Source of the DNA: Streptomyces katrae
Lineage (GTDB): Bacteria > Actinomycetota > Actinomycetes > Streptomycetales > Streptomycetaceae
NCBI RefSeq assembly: GCF_000717655.1
Contig: NZ_JNZY01000044.1
Location: 1-64,000, forward strand
Direction of reading: 5' to 3'
DNA: 64,000 nucleotides
Positions 8,397 through 17,466 of the stretch are shown here, piece by piece. A program made the position numbers and the translations under genes. The number at the start of each line of letters is the position of its first letter. Position 1 is the first letter of the stretch. The notes under the pieces were generated by a model. It searched no databases. It was not told where the DNA came from and saw nothing but the letters and a program-made list of their open reading frames with translations.

Positions 8397-9260
8397 ATGC
8401 GCATCGAGGTGAGCCGGGGCGACGGGCGGAAGCTGATCGCGCAGGAGTGGGGGGCTCCCGACGGCTCACCGGTCCTGCTGCACCACGGCATGCCGGGCAG
8501 CCGCCTCGGCGTCGCGCTCGGCGACGCCGCCGAGCGCCATCCCCACGTACGCTTCTTCGCCTACGACCGGCCCGGCTACGGGGAGTCCGGCCGGGCACCG
8601 GGGCGGCGCGTGGCCGACGCGGCCGCCGACTCCGCCGCCGTCGCGGATGCCCTGGGCATCGGCCGCTTCGCGGTCGTCGGCCGGTCCGGGGGCGGTCCGC
8701 ACGCCCTCGCCTGCGCGGCCCTGCTCCCCGACCGGGTGACGGCGACGGCCTGCCTGGTCGGTCTCGCGCCGCGCGACGGCACCGGACTCGACTGGTACGC
8801 CGGCATGACCCCGTACAACGTGGAGCACTACGCCCTCGCGGACCGCGACCCGGTGGCTCTGGAGCTGCACCTCACACCCCGGGCGGCGGAGATCCGCCGC
8901 GATCCGGGCCGGCTGATCGAGGACCTGCGCGGGGACCTCCCCGCCGTGGACCTGGCGGTCCTGGCCGACGACCGGGTACGCCGGTCCGTCCTGGACAACT
9001 TCCGCGAGGCGCTGCGGACTTCCGCGTACGGCTGGCTGGACGACTCCCTCGCGTTCTGCCGGCCCTGGGGGTTCGAGCCGGGTGGGATCACCGGCCGGGT
9101 CATGCTCTGGCACGGCGCCGCGGACGTGTTCTCACCGGTGGGCCATTTCCACTGGCTGGCGCAGCACATCGGGCACAGCACGGCGGTGCTCGCGCCCGGA
9201 GCCGGCCATTTCGCGGCCCAGTACGCCCTCTCGGACGCGCTGGACTGGCTGCCGGCCTAG
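8397..9260 (+). CDS. Alpha/beta fold hydrolase
   Basis: 287 residues. The ATG at 8397 follows GGAGGGG by 6 nt. Classical fold: HHGMPGSR oxyanion loop, YDRPGYGES, nucleophile in VVGRSGGG (Ser97), acid in WHGAADVFSP and His in PGAGHFAAQ. There is no signal peptide, so it is cytoplasmic. The cap region is short and gives no clue to the substrate; relatives include esterases, haloperoxidase-like enzymes and proline iminopeptidase-like proteins. It ends 2 nt from the stop of the convergent neighbour. Confidence 0.88.
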   Translation: MRIEVSRGDGRKLIAQEWGAPDGSPVLLHHGMPGSRLGVALGDAAERHPHVRFFAYDRPGYGESGRAPGRRVADAAADSAAVADALGIGRFAVVGRSGGGPHALACAALLPDRVTATACLVGLAPRDGTGLDWYAGMTPYNVEHYALADRDPVALELHLTPRAAEIRRDPGRLIEDLRGDLPAVDLAVLADDRVRRSVLDNFREALRTSAYGWLDDSLAFCRPWGFEPGGITGRVMLWHGAADVFSPVGHFHWLAQHIGHSTAVLAPGAGHFAAQYALSDALDWLPA

Positions 9261-9262
9261 GT

Positions 9263-10036
9263 TCATTCGGCGGGCGCCCCGGTCCGCGGCACGGGCACGG
9301 GCGGGGTCGCCCGGGGCTGCTCCACGGGCGCGGCCACCGCTTCCCGGGCCCCCTTGAGGCAGTCGATGATCCGCTCGTGCATGTCCCCGACGCTGTCCAC
9401 GACCTGGATGCGCAGGTGGAACGCCCGCACCTCGTCGATGAACCGCTTCGAGAACACCCCCACCCGTATGGTCTCGTACGTACCGGTCGCCACCAGCGGA
9501 AATCCCGCCCCGAGCGTGACGAGGCGGAAGTCCGCCGCGGGCCGCAGCCCCACCGCGCCGAGTCGCTCGCCGGCCTCGCGCAGGCTCATCCACGCCTGCT
9601 CGGGAATCGGCCCGTCGTGCGGATCGCCGTCCATCACCAGGAAGTAGTCGGCGCGGTGCAGCCCCGCATTGTGCTGGCCACCGTTGAGGATGCCCGTGAC
9701 CCAGGCCTTCGCCTCGCCCGGCAGCTCCCCCGCCACGTACTCGGAGCGCCACCCCAGCACCGGCCGCACCGTACGGGCGTACTGGGCGCGGGCGAGCACG
9801 GCGCCGGCCGCCACGGCCAGCAGGCTGGCCAGGGGTTCCTCGGGCATCAGCCGCAGCCGCCAGGGCCAGTGGGCGCGCGTCGCCTCGGACAGGTTGCCGC
9901 GGACGACCTCCCAGACGAGGACGGCGACGAGCAGGCACAGCAGCACCAGGGGCGCGGTGAACAGCCAGGGATTGCGCCGGATGCGTCGCTGCGCATCGGA
10001 AACGGAGCCGCCCCGGCCGGATGGTGCACTGCTCAT
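9263..10036 (-). CDS. Hypothetical membrane protein
   Basis: 257 residues, family not recognised. It has a short basic N-terminus (RRIRRNPW), one clear transmembrane helix (LFTAPLVLLCLLVAVLVWEV, about 26-45) and a second hydrophobic stretch (LASLLAVAAGAVLARAQYA). A cytoplasmic-looking domain follows with GILNGGQHNAGLHRADYF and SVGDMHERIIDCLKG, and the tail is Pro/Ala-rich. A weak GAGG RBS lies 10 nt before the ATG. It is transcribed from beyond the protease terminator, so probably on its own. Confidence 0.75.
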   Translation of the reverse strand: MSSAPSGRGGSVSDAQRRIRRNPWLFTAPLVLLCLLVAVLVWEVVRGNLSEATRAHWPWRLRLMPEEPLASLLAVAAGAVLARAQYARTVRPVLGWRSEYVAGELPGEAKAWVTGILNGGQHNAGLHRADYFLVMDGDPHDGPIPEQAWMSLREAGERLGAVGLRPAADFRLVTLGAGFPLVATGTYETIRVGVFSKRFIDEVRAFHLRIQVVDSVGDMHERIIDCLKGAREAVAAPVEQPRATPPVPVPRTGAPAE

Positions 10037-10056
10037 GAGCGCCGCCTCACTCCCTC

Positions 10057-10100
10057 AATCACGGGCCCCCGCCCGGGAGTTCGGGCGGGGGCTCATGATT
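10057..10100 (-). terminator. Terminator after the SGPB-like protease
   Basis: GCCCCCGCCCG (10065-10075) pairs with CGGGCGGGGGC (10082-10092) around GGAGTT. An outer AATCA/TGATT pairing extends it. It lies just downstream of the protease stop codon at 10138. Confidence 0.75.
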
Positions 10101-10137
10101 GTGCCGGGTCCGGGCGGGATCGCGCCCGCCCGCCCCG

Positions 10138-11013
10138 TCAGTAGACGCTCACGCCATAGGCGTTGAGGGCCTCGACGACGGGCTGGAAGAAGGTCGTTCC
10201 ACCCGACGAGCAGTCGCCGCTGCCGCCCGAGGTGAGGCCGATCGCGCGGGTGCCGGAGTAGAGCGGGCCGCCGCTGTCGCCGGGCTCGGCGCAGACGTTG
10301 GTGCGGATCATGCCGTAGACGATGTCGCCGCCGCCGTAGTTGACGGTGGCGTTGAGGCCGGTCACCGAGCCGCTGTGGGTGCCGGTGGTGGAGCCGCGCC
10401 GGGTCACGGACATCCCGACGGTGGCGTTGGCGGCGCTGGTGATGTCCTGGCTGCCGACGGTGCCCGAGTGGGCCAGGGTGGTGTTGTCGTAGCGGACGAG
10501 ACCGTAGTCGTTGTTCGGGAAGCTCGAGCCCACGGTCGCGCCGACCGTGGTGGTGTGCGAGGAGTTGGTCCACCAGGTGCCGGCGCCGTCGGTGCAGTGC
10601 CCGGCGGTCAGCACGTAGTACGTGCTCCCGCTGCGCACGTTGAAGCCGAGCGAGCAGCGCCAGCCGGAGGTGTAGATGGCGTCGCCGCCGGAGGTCAGCT
10701 TGCGCAGTTTGCCGGGGGTCCGTTCGATGCGCAGCGCCGCGGCGTCGGCTCCGGCCTCGGTACGGATCCTGGCGAGGTCCGCGGCGGTGACGGTGGAGTC
10801 GGCGGTGACCACGAGGGTCCCGCTGGCGGGGTCGGTGTACCAGGCGGTGCCGGCGACGTCGGCACGCTGGACGGAGGCGCCGGCCGCAGCGAGCCGTGCT
10901 GCGCTGAAGCCGCTGTCCGCGCTCGCCGCGGTGGGGGCGGCCAGCCCGGCGACGGCTGCCAGGCCGGCGGCCACGGCGAGCAGCCGGGTACGGGTGATGC
11001 TCTTGATCCTCAC
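10138..11013 (-). CDS. Streptogrisin B-like secreted serine protease (S1E)
   Basis: 291-residue preproprotein, starting at a GTG with GGGAGG 7 nt upstream. Signal peptide 1-32 ([20 protein letters not shown]) is followed by a short alpha-lytic-type propeptide (about 33-106). Autoprocessing probably occurs between Leu106 and Thr107, giving mature [20 protein letters not shown], close to the start of SGPB. The triad is His139 (TAGHC), Asp169 (NNDYGLV) and Ser247 (GDSGGP), with disulfide cysteines around CSLG/GHC and [11 protein letters not shown]. Substrate preference is probably chymotrypsin-like, as in SGPA/SGPB; that is inferred from family. Confidence 0.95.
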   Translation of the reverse strand: MRIKSITRTRLLAVAAGLAAVAGLAAPTAASADSGFSAARLAAAGASVQRADVAGTAWYTDPASGTLVVTADSTVTAADLARIRTEAGADAAALRIERTPGKLRKLTSGGDAIYTSGWRCSLGFNVRSGSTYYVLTAGHCTDGAGTWWTNSSHTTTVGATVGSSFPNNDYGLVRYDNTTLAHSGTVGSQDITSAANATVGMSVTRRGSTTGTHSGSVTGLNATVNYGGGDIVYGMIRTNVCAEPGDSGGPLYSGTRAIGLTSGGSGDCSSGGTTFFQPVVEALNAYGVSVY

Positions 11014-11161
11014 TTCTCGTCCTCCCGGGAGGGATCGGGGGCCCGGCGGACAGTGGGGGGCGCCGGAGCCCGTGAGGCGCAGCCGGGGGTACGGCGGGCG
11101 CACAGGATTTCGTCGTGCCCCTGACAAGCCCCCGGAAGGCGCTGTCGGGAGTGTCTCGGCG

Positions 11162-11983
11162 TCAGATTCGGGCGGCAAGGGCATCTTTCAGCCTCCGCTC
11201 GCCCGCCGCGACCTCGAAGGGCAGGGTGTTCCCAGGGGGCGGGAACGGGCAGATGAAGTGGTCCGCGAACGCGCAGGGCGGCAGCACGGTCCGGTTGAGG
11301 TCGACGGTGATCGAGCCGTCCACCGGGTCGGGAACTCCCGGCCTGAGGAAGCGGAAGCGGTAGCTGGAACCCCCTCCGGTGGCATCGCCCATCACGGCCC
11401 AGAGGCTGCCGTCGTCCTCGTCGACGGCGACCTGGAGGGTGTGTTCGGCGCCCCGGTACGCGAAGCTCAGCTCACCGCCGAGGCCGAACCCGCGCTCCCG
11501 CCCGTCGGCGTTCGCCACCTGGACGATCCGGTCCTCGCCGTACGGCCGGAAGCGCCCCGGCAGCACGAAGTCCGGATCGTACGGGGCGGCCTCGATGCCG
11601 GCGAAGGCCCGGCGCGCCGCGGAGGCGGGGTCGAAGACCCGTACCGCCCACTCCCCCTCGCGCCGGATCACCGTGATCCGGACGTCTTGCGCGGCGGCGA
11701 TCCGGGAGCGCGCGGGCGGGGCCTGGTCGGCGGCCAGGACGGCGTCACCGGCGAAGGGCTCGCCGTCGAGGCTGAGACCGTCCTCGGCGGAGGCGGTCAG
11801 CGCCACCCCGCCCTCGGTGGCGCGCCAGCGCCCCGGAACGGCCGGAATTCGACCTTCTGGGTGGTCGGAGAGCCAGTGGGTGCCGATGAGGGAGAGGGGG
11901 CCGTAGGGGACGGACACGGAAGCCACCCGATGCTCGTGCCATTTCCGCCAGGCTGTCTTCGGATCATCTGCGTCATCGCTCAT
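11162..11983 (-). CDS. DUF1684 family protein
   Basis: 273 residues from the ATG at 11983 (GAAGGG 9 nt upstream); a GTG at 12001 would add six residues without an RBS. It matches what I know of DUF1684: [16 protein letters not shown] at the N-terminus, [22 protein letters not shown], and the conserved C-terminal block [20 protein letters not shown] ending in [15 protein letters not shown]. Function is unknown. There is no signal peptide and it is likely soluble. Confidence 0.85.
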   Translation of the reverse strand: MSDDADDPKTAWRKWHEHRVASVSVPYGPLSLIGTHWLSDHPEGRIPAVPGRWRATEGGVALTASAEDGLSLDGEPFAGDAVLAADQAPPARSRIAAAQDVRITVIRREGEWAVRVFDPASAARRAFAGIEAAPYDPDFVLPGRFRPYGEDRIVQVANADGRERGFGLGGELSFAYRGAEHTLQVAVDEDDGSLWAVMGDATGGGSSYRFRFLRPGVPDPVDGSITVDLNRTVLPPCAFADHFICPFPPPGNTLPFEVAAGERRLKDALAARI

Positions 11984-12077
11984 GCCGCTCAACCCTTCCA
12001 CACGGGCCCGGACGGGAATCTCCCTGTACGCCGTCCGGCCCCGTGCGCATCTGACGGGCCTTCAAGCCCCTGCGGAA

Positions 12078-13400
12078 TCAGCAGTCGCAGCCACAGCCGT
12101 CGCAGCAGCACCCGTCACAGTTGCAGCAGTCGCAGCAGCCGCTGCAGTCCGGGCAGCCGTTGCCGCACTCGCAGGCATCGCACCACGGGTCCCGCTTCTG
12201 CCGGGACCACGGGCCCTCGTGCTCGGCGCAGCACAGCTGGCAGGTGCAGAACAGCCCGATGGACACGGCGCAGCCGGCGAGCAGCCCGCGGCGCGGCTTC
12301 TGCGGGGGAAGGCCGCCGCCGGGCCCCATGGGCGGCCCGGGTGTCCAGGGGCCGCCGGGCCCGCCCGCGCCGCCCCCGTACGGATTCCCGCCGTACGGGT
12401 TCCCGCCCTGGGCGCCCTGACCGTCGTACGGGGTGCCCGCGTACGGGCCGCTGCCGTACGGGCCCGCCTGGCCCGGGCCGTACCCCTGCGGCGGCGCCCC
12501 GTACCCGCCCTGCCCCGCGGCGTTCATGCCCGCGTGTCCGCAGCCCGTGACCCCGAAGGCCCGGTCCACGGAGGTCTTCAGCTCGTGCACGAGCAGCCGG
12601 TGGGCCAGCCCGGCGTCGGCGAACTCGACCTCGCGCAGCGCCAGCCTGATGCCGTGCAGGGCGTCGTCGGCCAGCCTCCGGGCCTCGGTGAGCGGGGTCC
12701 CGGTGGCCGTCAGGGGGTTCCAGGCACCTGCGGCGGCGTCCGCGGCCTGGTCCTCGACGGCGTCCAGCAGGTGCGCGAGGCGCCCGAAGTAGCGGCCGGC
12801 CTCGGCGAGCGCGGGCGCGTTGCCTGGACGTCCCGCCAGCTGCGCGGTATGGGCGAAGGCGGCGGCCGTCGCGGTCTCCGTGGGCTCGGTCACGACGAGC
12901 ACCGGCGTGCCGGGGCCGGCCAGCATCTCGATGCCGGCCTGCCGGTCCACGGCGTCGACGAGGACCGCCGTGTCGAAGCCGAGCGAGGCCCCGGTGCGGG
13001 CGCCGGCCCGGTCCCAGCCGCGGGCCACCTTGCGCGCGGCGGCGGCTATGGGCGCGCGGGCCAACAGCCCGTCCCGGTCCGCCACGTGGTCCCGTACCTT
13101 CGCCGAGGCGAGCACGAGCGAGACGGCGGCCGCGAGCCGCGCACCCTCGCCCTTGGCCACCGCGGCGGTGCGCATCCCGCGCAGCGGGCAGGGGCCGGCG
13201 GTGCGCCGCGAGCCGGGTGCCGGCCCTGACTGAGCCTCCGTCAGAACGGAGACGAGCAGCCCGTCGTAGTTGGTGACGATGCGGGCGAACTGCCCGTGGT
13301 CCCCGCGAAGTGCCAGGCACAGCCCACAGAGATGGGCCATCCACTCCGTCTTGAACCGCTCCCCCAGCCGGTGCGTGCAGGGTCTGACGATGCCGAACAA
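12078..13400 (-). CDS. DUF5685 family protein with Gly/Pro/Tyr linker and Cys-rich tail
   Basis: 440 residues from a TTG at 13400 (GGGGGA 4 nt upstream), which gives the family N-terminus (M)FGIVRPCTHRLGERF; an ATG at 13439 would add 13 residues. Residues 1 to about 300 form a helical domain with HLCGLCLALRGDHGQ (a CxxC that may bind metal). Next is a GYGPGQAGPYGSGPYAG-type linker, then a short hydrophobic segment (GLLAGCAVSIGLFCTCQLCC). The last 35 residues contain 16 Cys (CSGCCDCCNCDGCCCDGCG). Known only as a family of unknown function. The tail looks like a metal- or thiol-binding surface tethered to the membrane. Confidence 0.85.
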   Translation of the reverse strand: MFGIVRPCTHRLGERFKTEWMAHLCGLCLALRGDHGQFARIVTNYDGLLVSVLTEAQSGPAPGSRRTAGPCPLRGMRTAAVAKGEGARLAAAVSLVLASAKVRDHVADRDGLLARAPIAAAARKVARGWDRAGARTGASLGFDTAVLVDAVDRQAGIEMLAGPGTPVLVVTEPTETATAAAFAHTAQLAGRPGNAPALAEAGRYFGRLAHLLDAVEDQAADAAAGAWNPLTATGTPLTEARRLADDALHGIRLALREVEFADAGLAHRLLVHELKTSVDRAFGVTGCGHAGMNAAGQGGYGAPPQGYGPGQAGPYGSGPYAGTPYDGQGAQGGNPYGGNPYGGGAGGPGGPWTPGPPMGPGGGLPPQKPRRGLLAGCAVSIGLFCTCQLCCAEHEGPWSRQKRDPWCDACECGNGCPDCSGCCDCCNCDGCCCDGCGCDC

Positions 13401-13682
13401 ACCGGTCCCCCGTGTGTCATGCGCGTGCGTGATGCGCATCGTATCGAGCCGGATCGTTCACTCGTACGCCCCTGTCGGTCACCCACACGGCAGCAGCAGT
13501 CGTATTTTCACTCAGACAGCAGTGGTAGCCGTCAGGATCCTTGACGGTGCAACGGATGTTCTGCACCAGTACCGTCACGAAACCCCTGCGCGGCGGCTAT
13601 CCACTTGGCGCGTTGTCAGCATCATGGACGACCATAGGGGCAGCGGAGAGAAGACAACTGACTGCGGTGAAAGGAGGCGTCC

Positions 13683-14132
13683 ATGGGTTCGGTACGCAAG
13701 GCGAGTGCCTGGTTGGGTCTCGTGGAGGACAGCGACGACGAGCGTTACTACGACGACGACTACGCGGAGGCCGCGCAGGGTTCCGTCTCGGGCCCCGGCG
13801 ACCAGTGGGTCACCGACCCCCGGGTCAAGGTCGCGTCGGAGTCGGCCGTCGAGCAGGGCCGGCGCATCGCGACGGTCACCCCGGACGGCTTCCGCGACGC
13901 GCGCGGCATCGGCGAACTGTTCCGCGAGGGCGTCCCGGTGATCGTGAACCTGTCGTCGATGGACCCGGCCGACGCCAAGCGCGTGGTCGACTTCGCGGCC
14001 GGCCTGACCTTCGGCCTGCGCGGCTCGATCGAGCGGGTGGCGACCAGGGTCTTCCTGCTGACCCCGGCCGACACCCAGATCGTGAACGGCGAGCCCGCCG
14101 GCCGTTCACGCGACTTCTTCAACCAGAGCTGA
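13683..14132 (+). CDS. sepF: SepF paralogue, FtsZ-ring membrane anchor
   Basis: 149 residues: an N-terminal amphipathic helix ([14 protein letters not shown]), an acidic linker ([13 protein letters not shown]) and the SepF domain ([46 protein letters not shown]). The RBS AAAGGAGG is very strong. It lies outside the dcw cluster, as does the second SepF of S. coelicolor (SepF2, which interacts with the dynamin-like proteins in sporulation septa); assignment as that paralogue is inferred from its isolated position. It converges on gcdH with a 9-nt gap. Confidence 0.92.
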   Translation: MGSVRKASAWLGLVEDSDDERYYDDDYAEAAQGSVSGPGDQWVTDPRVKVASESAVEQGRRIATVTPDGFRDARGIGELFREGVPVIVNLSSMDPADAKRVVDFAAGLTFGLRGSIERVATRVFLLTPADTQIVNGEPAGRSRDFFNQS

Positions 14133-14141
14133 GCAGGGCCC

Positions 14142-15311
14142 TCACCGGAAGGCGTCGAGCCCGGTGAGCGCCTTGCCCAGCACCAACTGGTGCATCTCGA
14201 CGGTGCCCTCGTAGGTGAGCACCGACTCGAGGTTCGTGGCGTGCCGCATGACGGGGTATTCGAGCGAGATCCCGTTGGCGCCGAGGATGGTCCGCGCGGT
14301 GCGGCAGATGTCGATGGCCTCGCGGACGTTGTTGAGCTTCCCGAAACTGATCTGCTCCGGCCGCAGGGTGCCCGCATCCATCCGCCGCCCCAGGTGGTGG
14401 GCGAGCAGGATGCCCTTGTGGAGTTCCAGCGCCATGTCGGCGAGCTTCGCCTGGGTGAGCTGAAAACCGCCGATGGGCCTGCCGAACTGCTCCCGCGTCC
14501 GCGCGTAGTCGAGCGCGGCCTCGAAGCTGGCGCGCGCCGCGCCCATGGCCCCCCAGACGATCCCGTACCGCGCGTGGCTGAGGCAGCCCAGCGGCCCCTT
14601 GATCCCGGTGACCCCCGGAAGCACCGCATCGGCGGGCAGCCGCACGTCGTCCATCACGAGTTCGCTCGTCACGGACGCCCGGAGCGACCACTTGTGCTTG
14701 ATCTCGGGCGCGGAGAACCCGGCCGAGTCGGTGGGGACGGCGAACCCTCGGATCCCCTCGTCGGTCTGCGCCCACACGACGGCCACGGCCGCGACGCTGC
14801 CGTTGGTGATCCACATCTTGCGCCCGCGCAGCACCCAGTCGGTGCCGTCGCGCTTGGCGTACGTGCGCATGGAGGCCGGGTCGGAGCCGATGTCGGGCTC
14901 GGTCAGCCCGAAGCAGCCGATCAGCTCGCCGGCGGCCATGCCGGGGAGCCAGCGCTGCTTCTGCTCCTCGGAGCCGTACTTCCAGATCGCGTACATGGCG
15001 AGCGAGCCCTGCACCGAGACGAGGGACCGGATCCCGGAGTCGGCGGCTTCCAGCTCGAGGCAGGCGAGCCCGTACTGGACGGCGGAGGCCCCGGCGCAGC
15101 CGTACCCCTCCAGCGACATCCCGAGGGCCCCGAGCCCGCCGAGCTCCCTGGCCAGCTCCCGGATGCCGGGCAGCTCGCCGCTCTCGTACCAGCCGGCGAT
15201 GTGCGGGAGCACGCGGTCGGCGGCCCAGCCGCGGACGGTGTCGCGGATGGCGAGGTCCTCGGGCGCGAGGAGCTCGTCGAGCCCGAGCGGATCGGTGGGT
15301 ACGAAGGGCAC
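14142..15311 (-). CDS. gcdH: Acyl-CoA dehydrogenase, probable glutaryl-CoA dehydrogenase
   Basis: 389 residues, GTG start with AGGAGG 4 nt upstream. Full three-domain acyl-CoA dehydrogenase. GCFGLTEPDIGSDPASMRT and the catalytic Glu368 (LTYEGTVEMHQLVLGKAL) match the glutaryl-CoA dehydrogenase branch, which oxidises and decarboxylates glutaryl-CoA to crotonyl-CoA in lysine/tryptophan breakdown. FAD contacts are in KMWITNGSVAAVAVVWAQ and TREQFGRPIGGFQL. There are no pathway neighbours in the window. Its last codons contain CTCACCGG/CCGGTGAG, which may form part of the stop region shared with sepF. Confidence 0.85.
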   Translation of the reverse strand: MPFVPTDPLGLDELLAPEDLAIRDTVRGWAADRVLPHIAGWYESGELPGIRELARELGGLGALGMSLEGYGCAGASAVQYGLACLELEAADSGIRSLVSVQGSLAMYAIWKYGSEEQKQRWLPGMAAGELIGCFGLTEPDIGSDPASMRTYAKRDGTDWVLRGRKMWITNGSVAAVAVVWAQTDEGIRGFAVPTDSAGFSAPEIKHKWSLRASVTSELVMDDVRLPADAVLPGVTGIKGPLGCLSHARYGIVWGAMGAARASFEAALDYARTREQFGRPIGGFQLTQAKLADMALELHKGILLAHHLGRRMDAGTLRPEQISFGKLNNVREAIDICRTARTILGANGISLEYPVMRHATNLESVLTYEGTVEMHQLVLGKALTGLDAFR

Positions 15312-15392
15312 GGCGCCTCCTGATGGGACCTGCGTTTCAAAACCTAGCGGTGCAAGTTTGTCCCCGCACTCGCCCGCGGTCCACCCCCGCCT

Positions 15393-15480
15393 TTCAGCCC
15401 CGCCGGCGTGTGAGCGCGAGGTCTGGGGCGGAGCCCCGGTTTCGGGAAGGGGCGGGACGGGGGGAGGAGCCCCGCGCAGC
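15393..15480 (-). repeat. Dispersed Streptomyces intergenic repeat, copy 1 (inverted)
   Basis: On the minus strand it reads GGGGCTCCGCCCCAGACC then a block like CTCACACGCCGGCGGGGCTG. It matches the second half of copies at 55.3 and 63.6 kb. It sits between gcdH and the MFS gene. Confidence 0.6.
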
Positions 15481-15493
15481 GGAGGGGGCGGCG

Positions 15494-17149
15494 TCAGGCC
15501 GGGCGGACGGCCCGGTCGCGGTCCGCCGCCGGGGCGGAGACGCGCTGGGCATCGTGCCCCGCCTGGGATGGAAGCCGTACGGGCTCGGCGCCGGGCTCGG
15601 CCGGCTCCGCACATTCCATGGCCCGCGGCAGCTTCAGCGCCATCAAGGCCCCCGCGAGCAGCAACCCCGCACTCACCATGAGCGTGACGTGCAGCCCGTG
15701 CACGAACGAGTGCCGCGCCGCCGCGTACAGCGCATCACCCGCAGCGCCCCCGAGGGCCCCCGCGATCTGATACGCCTCGCCCAGAGAATTCGCCGCCCCC
15801 GCCGCATCGGAGGCCGAGACCCCCGGCACGTGCACCAGCCCCGGCGCATAGGCCGCGTTCATGACACTGCCGAGCAGCGCGATGCCCATACCGGCGCCCA
15901 GCTGGTACGAGGTCTCGCCTATGGAGGCCGCACCGCCGGCCCTGTCGGCGGGCGCCTCGCTCAGCATCGACTCGTACGCCGCGAACAGCGTGGTCTGCAG
16001 ACCGAAGCCGAGCAGGACGAACCCGACGGTGAGGAGCACCGGCCGGTCGTGCTGTCCCATGAACGTCAGCAGCAGCACGGCGAACGCCGTCAGCACGAAG
16101 CCGAGCGACACCATCGTGCGCGGCCCGATCCGGGCCAGCGTGTACGACCCGGTGGCGCCTGCGGCCATCGCGGCGAAGGTGAGCGGCAGCAGCCGCAGTC
16201 CGGTCTCCAGCGGGCTGAGGTGCAGCACCAGCTGGAGGTACTGGACCGCGATCAGCTCCAGACCGACCAGCGCCAGCATGGCGAGCACGATGCACCCGAC
16301 GGATGTCGAGAAGGCGGCGCGCGAGAACATCCGCATGTCGATGAGCGGGTGCGTACGCCGCTTCTGCCGCCGGACGAAGAGGATCAGCAGCAGCGCGCCC
16401 AGCACCAGCGGCACCAGCGCCTCGGCGTCGAGGAGCCGGCGCTCCGCGCCGATCCGCTTGACCCCGAGGACCACGCCGAGCACACCGCCGGCGGCCATCA
16501 GCGCGCCGAGCACGTCCCAGGGCCCGTCGCAGGACCCCTTCGACTCGGGCAGCAGCCAGCGCCCGAGCGGCAGGATGAGCGCCATCAGCGGGATGTTGAT
16601 CAGGAAGACCGAGCCCCACCAGAAGTGCTGGACGAGGAAGCCGCCGAGCACGGGCCCGCTGGCCGCGCCGATGGCGGCGACGGCGGTCCAGATGCCGATG
16701 GCGAGGGCCCGCTCGCGCCGGTCGGGGAAGACCTGCCGCAGGATCGACAGGGTGGCGGGCATGATCATCGCGCCGCCGACGCCGAGCAGGGCGCGGGCGG
16801 CGATCAGGACCTGGGCGTTGTCGGCGAGGGCCGCCAGGGCGGAGGCCGCGCCGAAGAGCCCGTATCCGAGCAGGAGTATCCGGCGGCGGCCCACCCGGTC
16901 GCCGAGGGTGCCGAAGAGGATCAGAAGGGCGGCGCACACCAGGGGGTAGGCGTCGACGATCCACAGGAGCTCGATCGAGCCCGGGCGCAGGTCCTCGGTG
17001 ACGGAGGGGACGGCCACGTGCAGGATCGTCGCGTCGAGCGCGACGAGGACCAGGCTGACGCAGAGGACCGCGAGGACGAGCCAGCGGTTGGTCCCGCCGG
17101 AGGCGGCCTGCAGCCGCAGCCGGAAGGCGGCCGCGTTCGTCCCCGACAT
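15494..17149 (-). CDS. MFS drug/proton antiporter, DHA2 (14-TM) family
   Basis: 551 residues; the ATG at 17149 has GGAGG 7 nt upstream. Hallmarks of the DHA2 family: LDATILHVAVPSVTEDL in helix 1, motif A GDRVGRRRILLLG between helices 2 and 3, and motif C GPVLGGFLVQHFWWGSVF in helix 5. About 14 hydrophobic segments follow in regular spacing. It exports drugs, dyes or small metabolites in exchange for protons; the substrate cannot be told. No TetR or MarR regulator is adjacent. Divergent from the PIG-V mannosyltransferase over a 317-bp region. Confidence 0.9.
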   Translation of the reverse strand: MSGTNAAAFRLRLQAASGGTNRWLVLAVLCVSLVLVALDATILHVAVPSVTEDLRPGSIELLWIVDAYPLVCAALLILFGTLGDRVGRRRILLLGYGLFGAASALAALADNAQVLIAARALLGVGGAMIMPATLSILRQVFPDRRERALAIGIWTAVAAIGAASGPVLGGFLVQHFWWGSVFLINIPLMALILPLGRWLLPESKGSCDGPWDVLGALMAAGGVLGVVLGVKRIGAERRLLDAEALVPLVLGALLLILFVRRQKRRTHPLIDMRMFSRAAFSTSVGCIVLAMLALVGLELIAVQYLQLVLHLSPLETGLRLLPLTFAAMAAGATGSYTLARIGPRTMVSLGFVLTAFAVLLLTFMGQHDRPVLLTVGFVLLGFGLQTTLFAAYESMLSEAPADRAGGAASIGETSYQLGAGMGIALLGSVMNAAYAPGLVHVPGVSASDAAGAANSLGEAYQIAGALGGAAGDALYAAARHSFVHGLHVTLMVSAGLLLAGALMALKLPRAMECAEPAEPGAEPVRLPSQAGHDAQRVSAPAADRDRAVRPA

Positions 17150-17466
17150 GGATGTACCTCCCAGATGGTCGCTCGCACTCGGCGGACCAGCGCTTTGCGG
17201 AGCCACGGTCGTGGTGGGCACTGTGCGGCGTCCTACGGGGTCCGGCATCGACAGGCGAGTGAAGGGTCAGCGTACGCGAGTTCGCTTGCCCGACACGTGG
17301 TCAAGCTCTCATAGCGGAGGAGCCCGCGGTGTGGTGTGCGCCACTCGGATCACCCTGCCCTCCCCTCCTCCCCGGGTCCACCGCCGGGAGGTGCCCCCAC
17401 CGCGTACACGCGCGGTCACGACCTGTGGTTCTGCGCCGACGGCAGGCGCCGGCGCCACCGATAATC
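17150..17466. other. Divergent intergenic region, MFS / mannosyltransferase
   Basis: 317 bp with no convincing gene. It holds the MFS RBS and a purine/pyrimidine-biased stretch near 17350-17400. I see no strong palindrome that would mark a repressor site. Confidence 0.5.
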
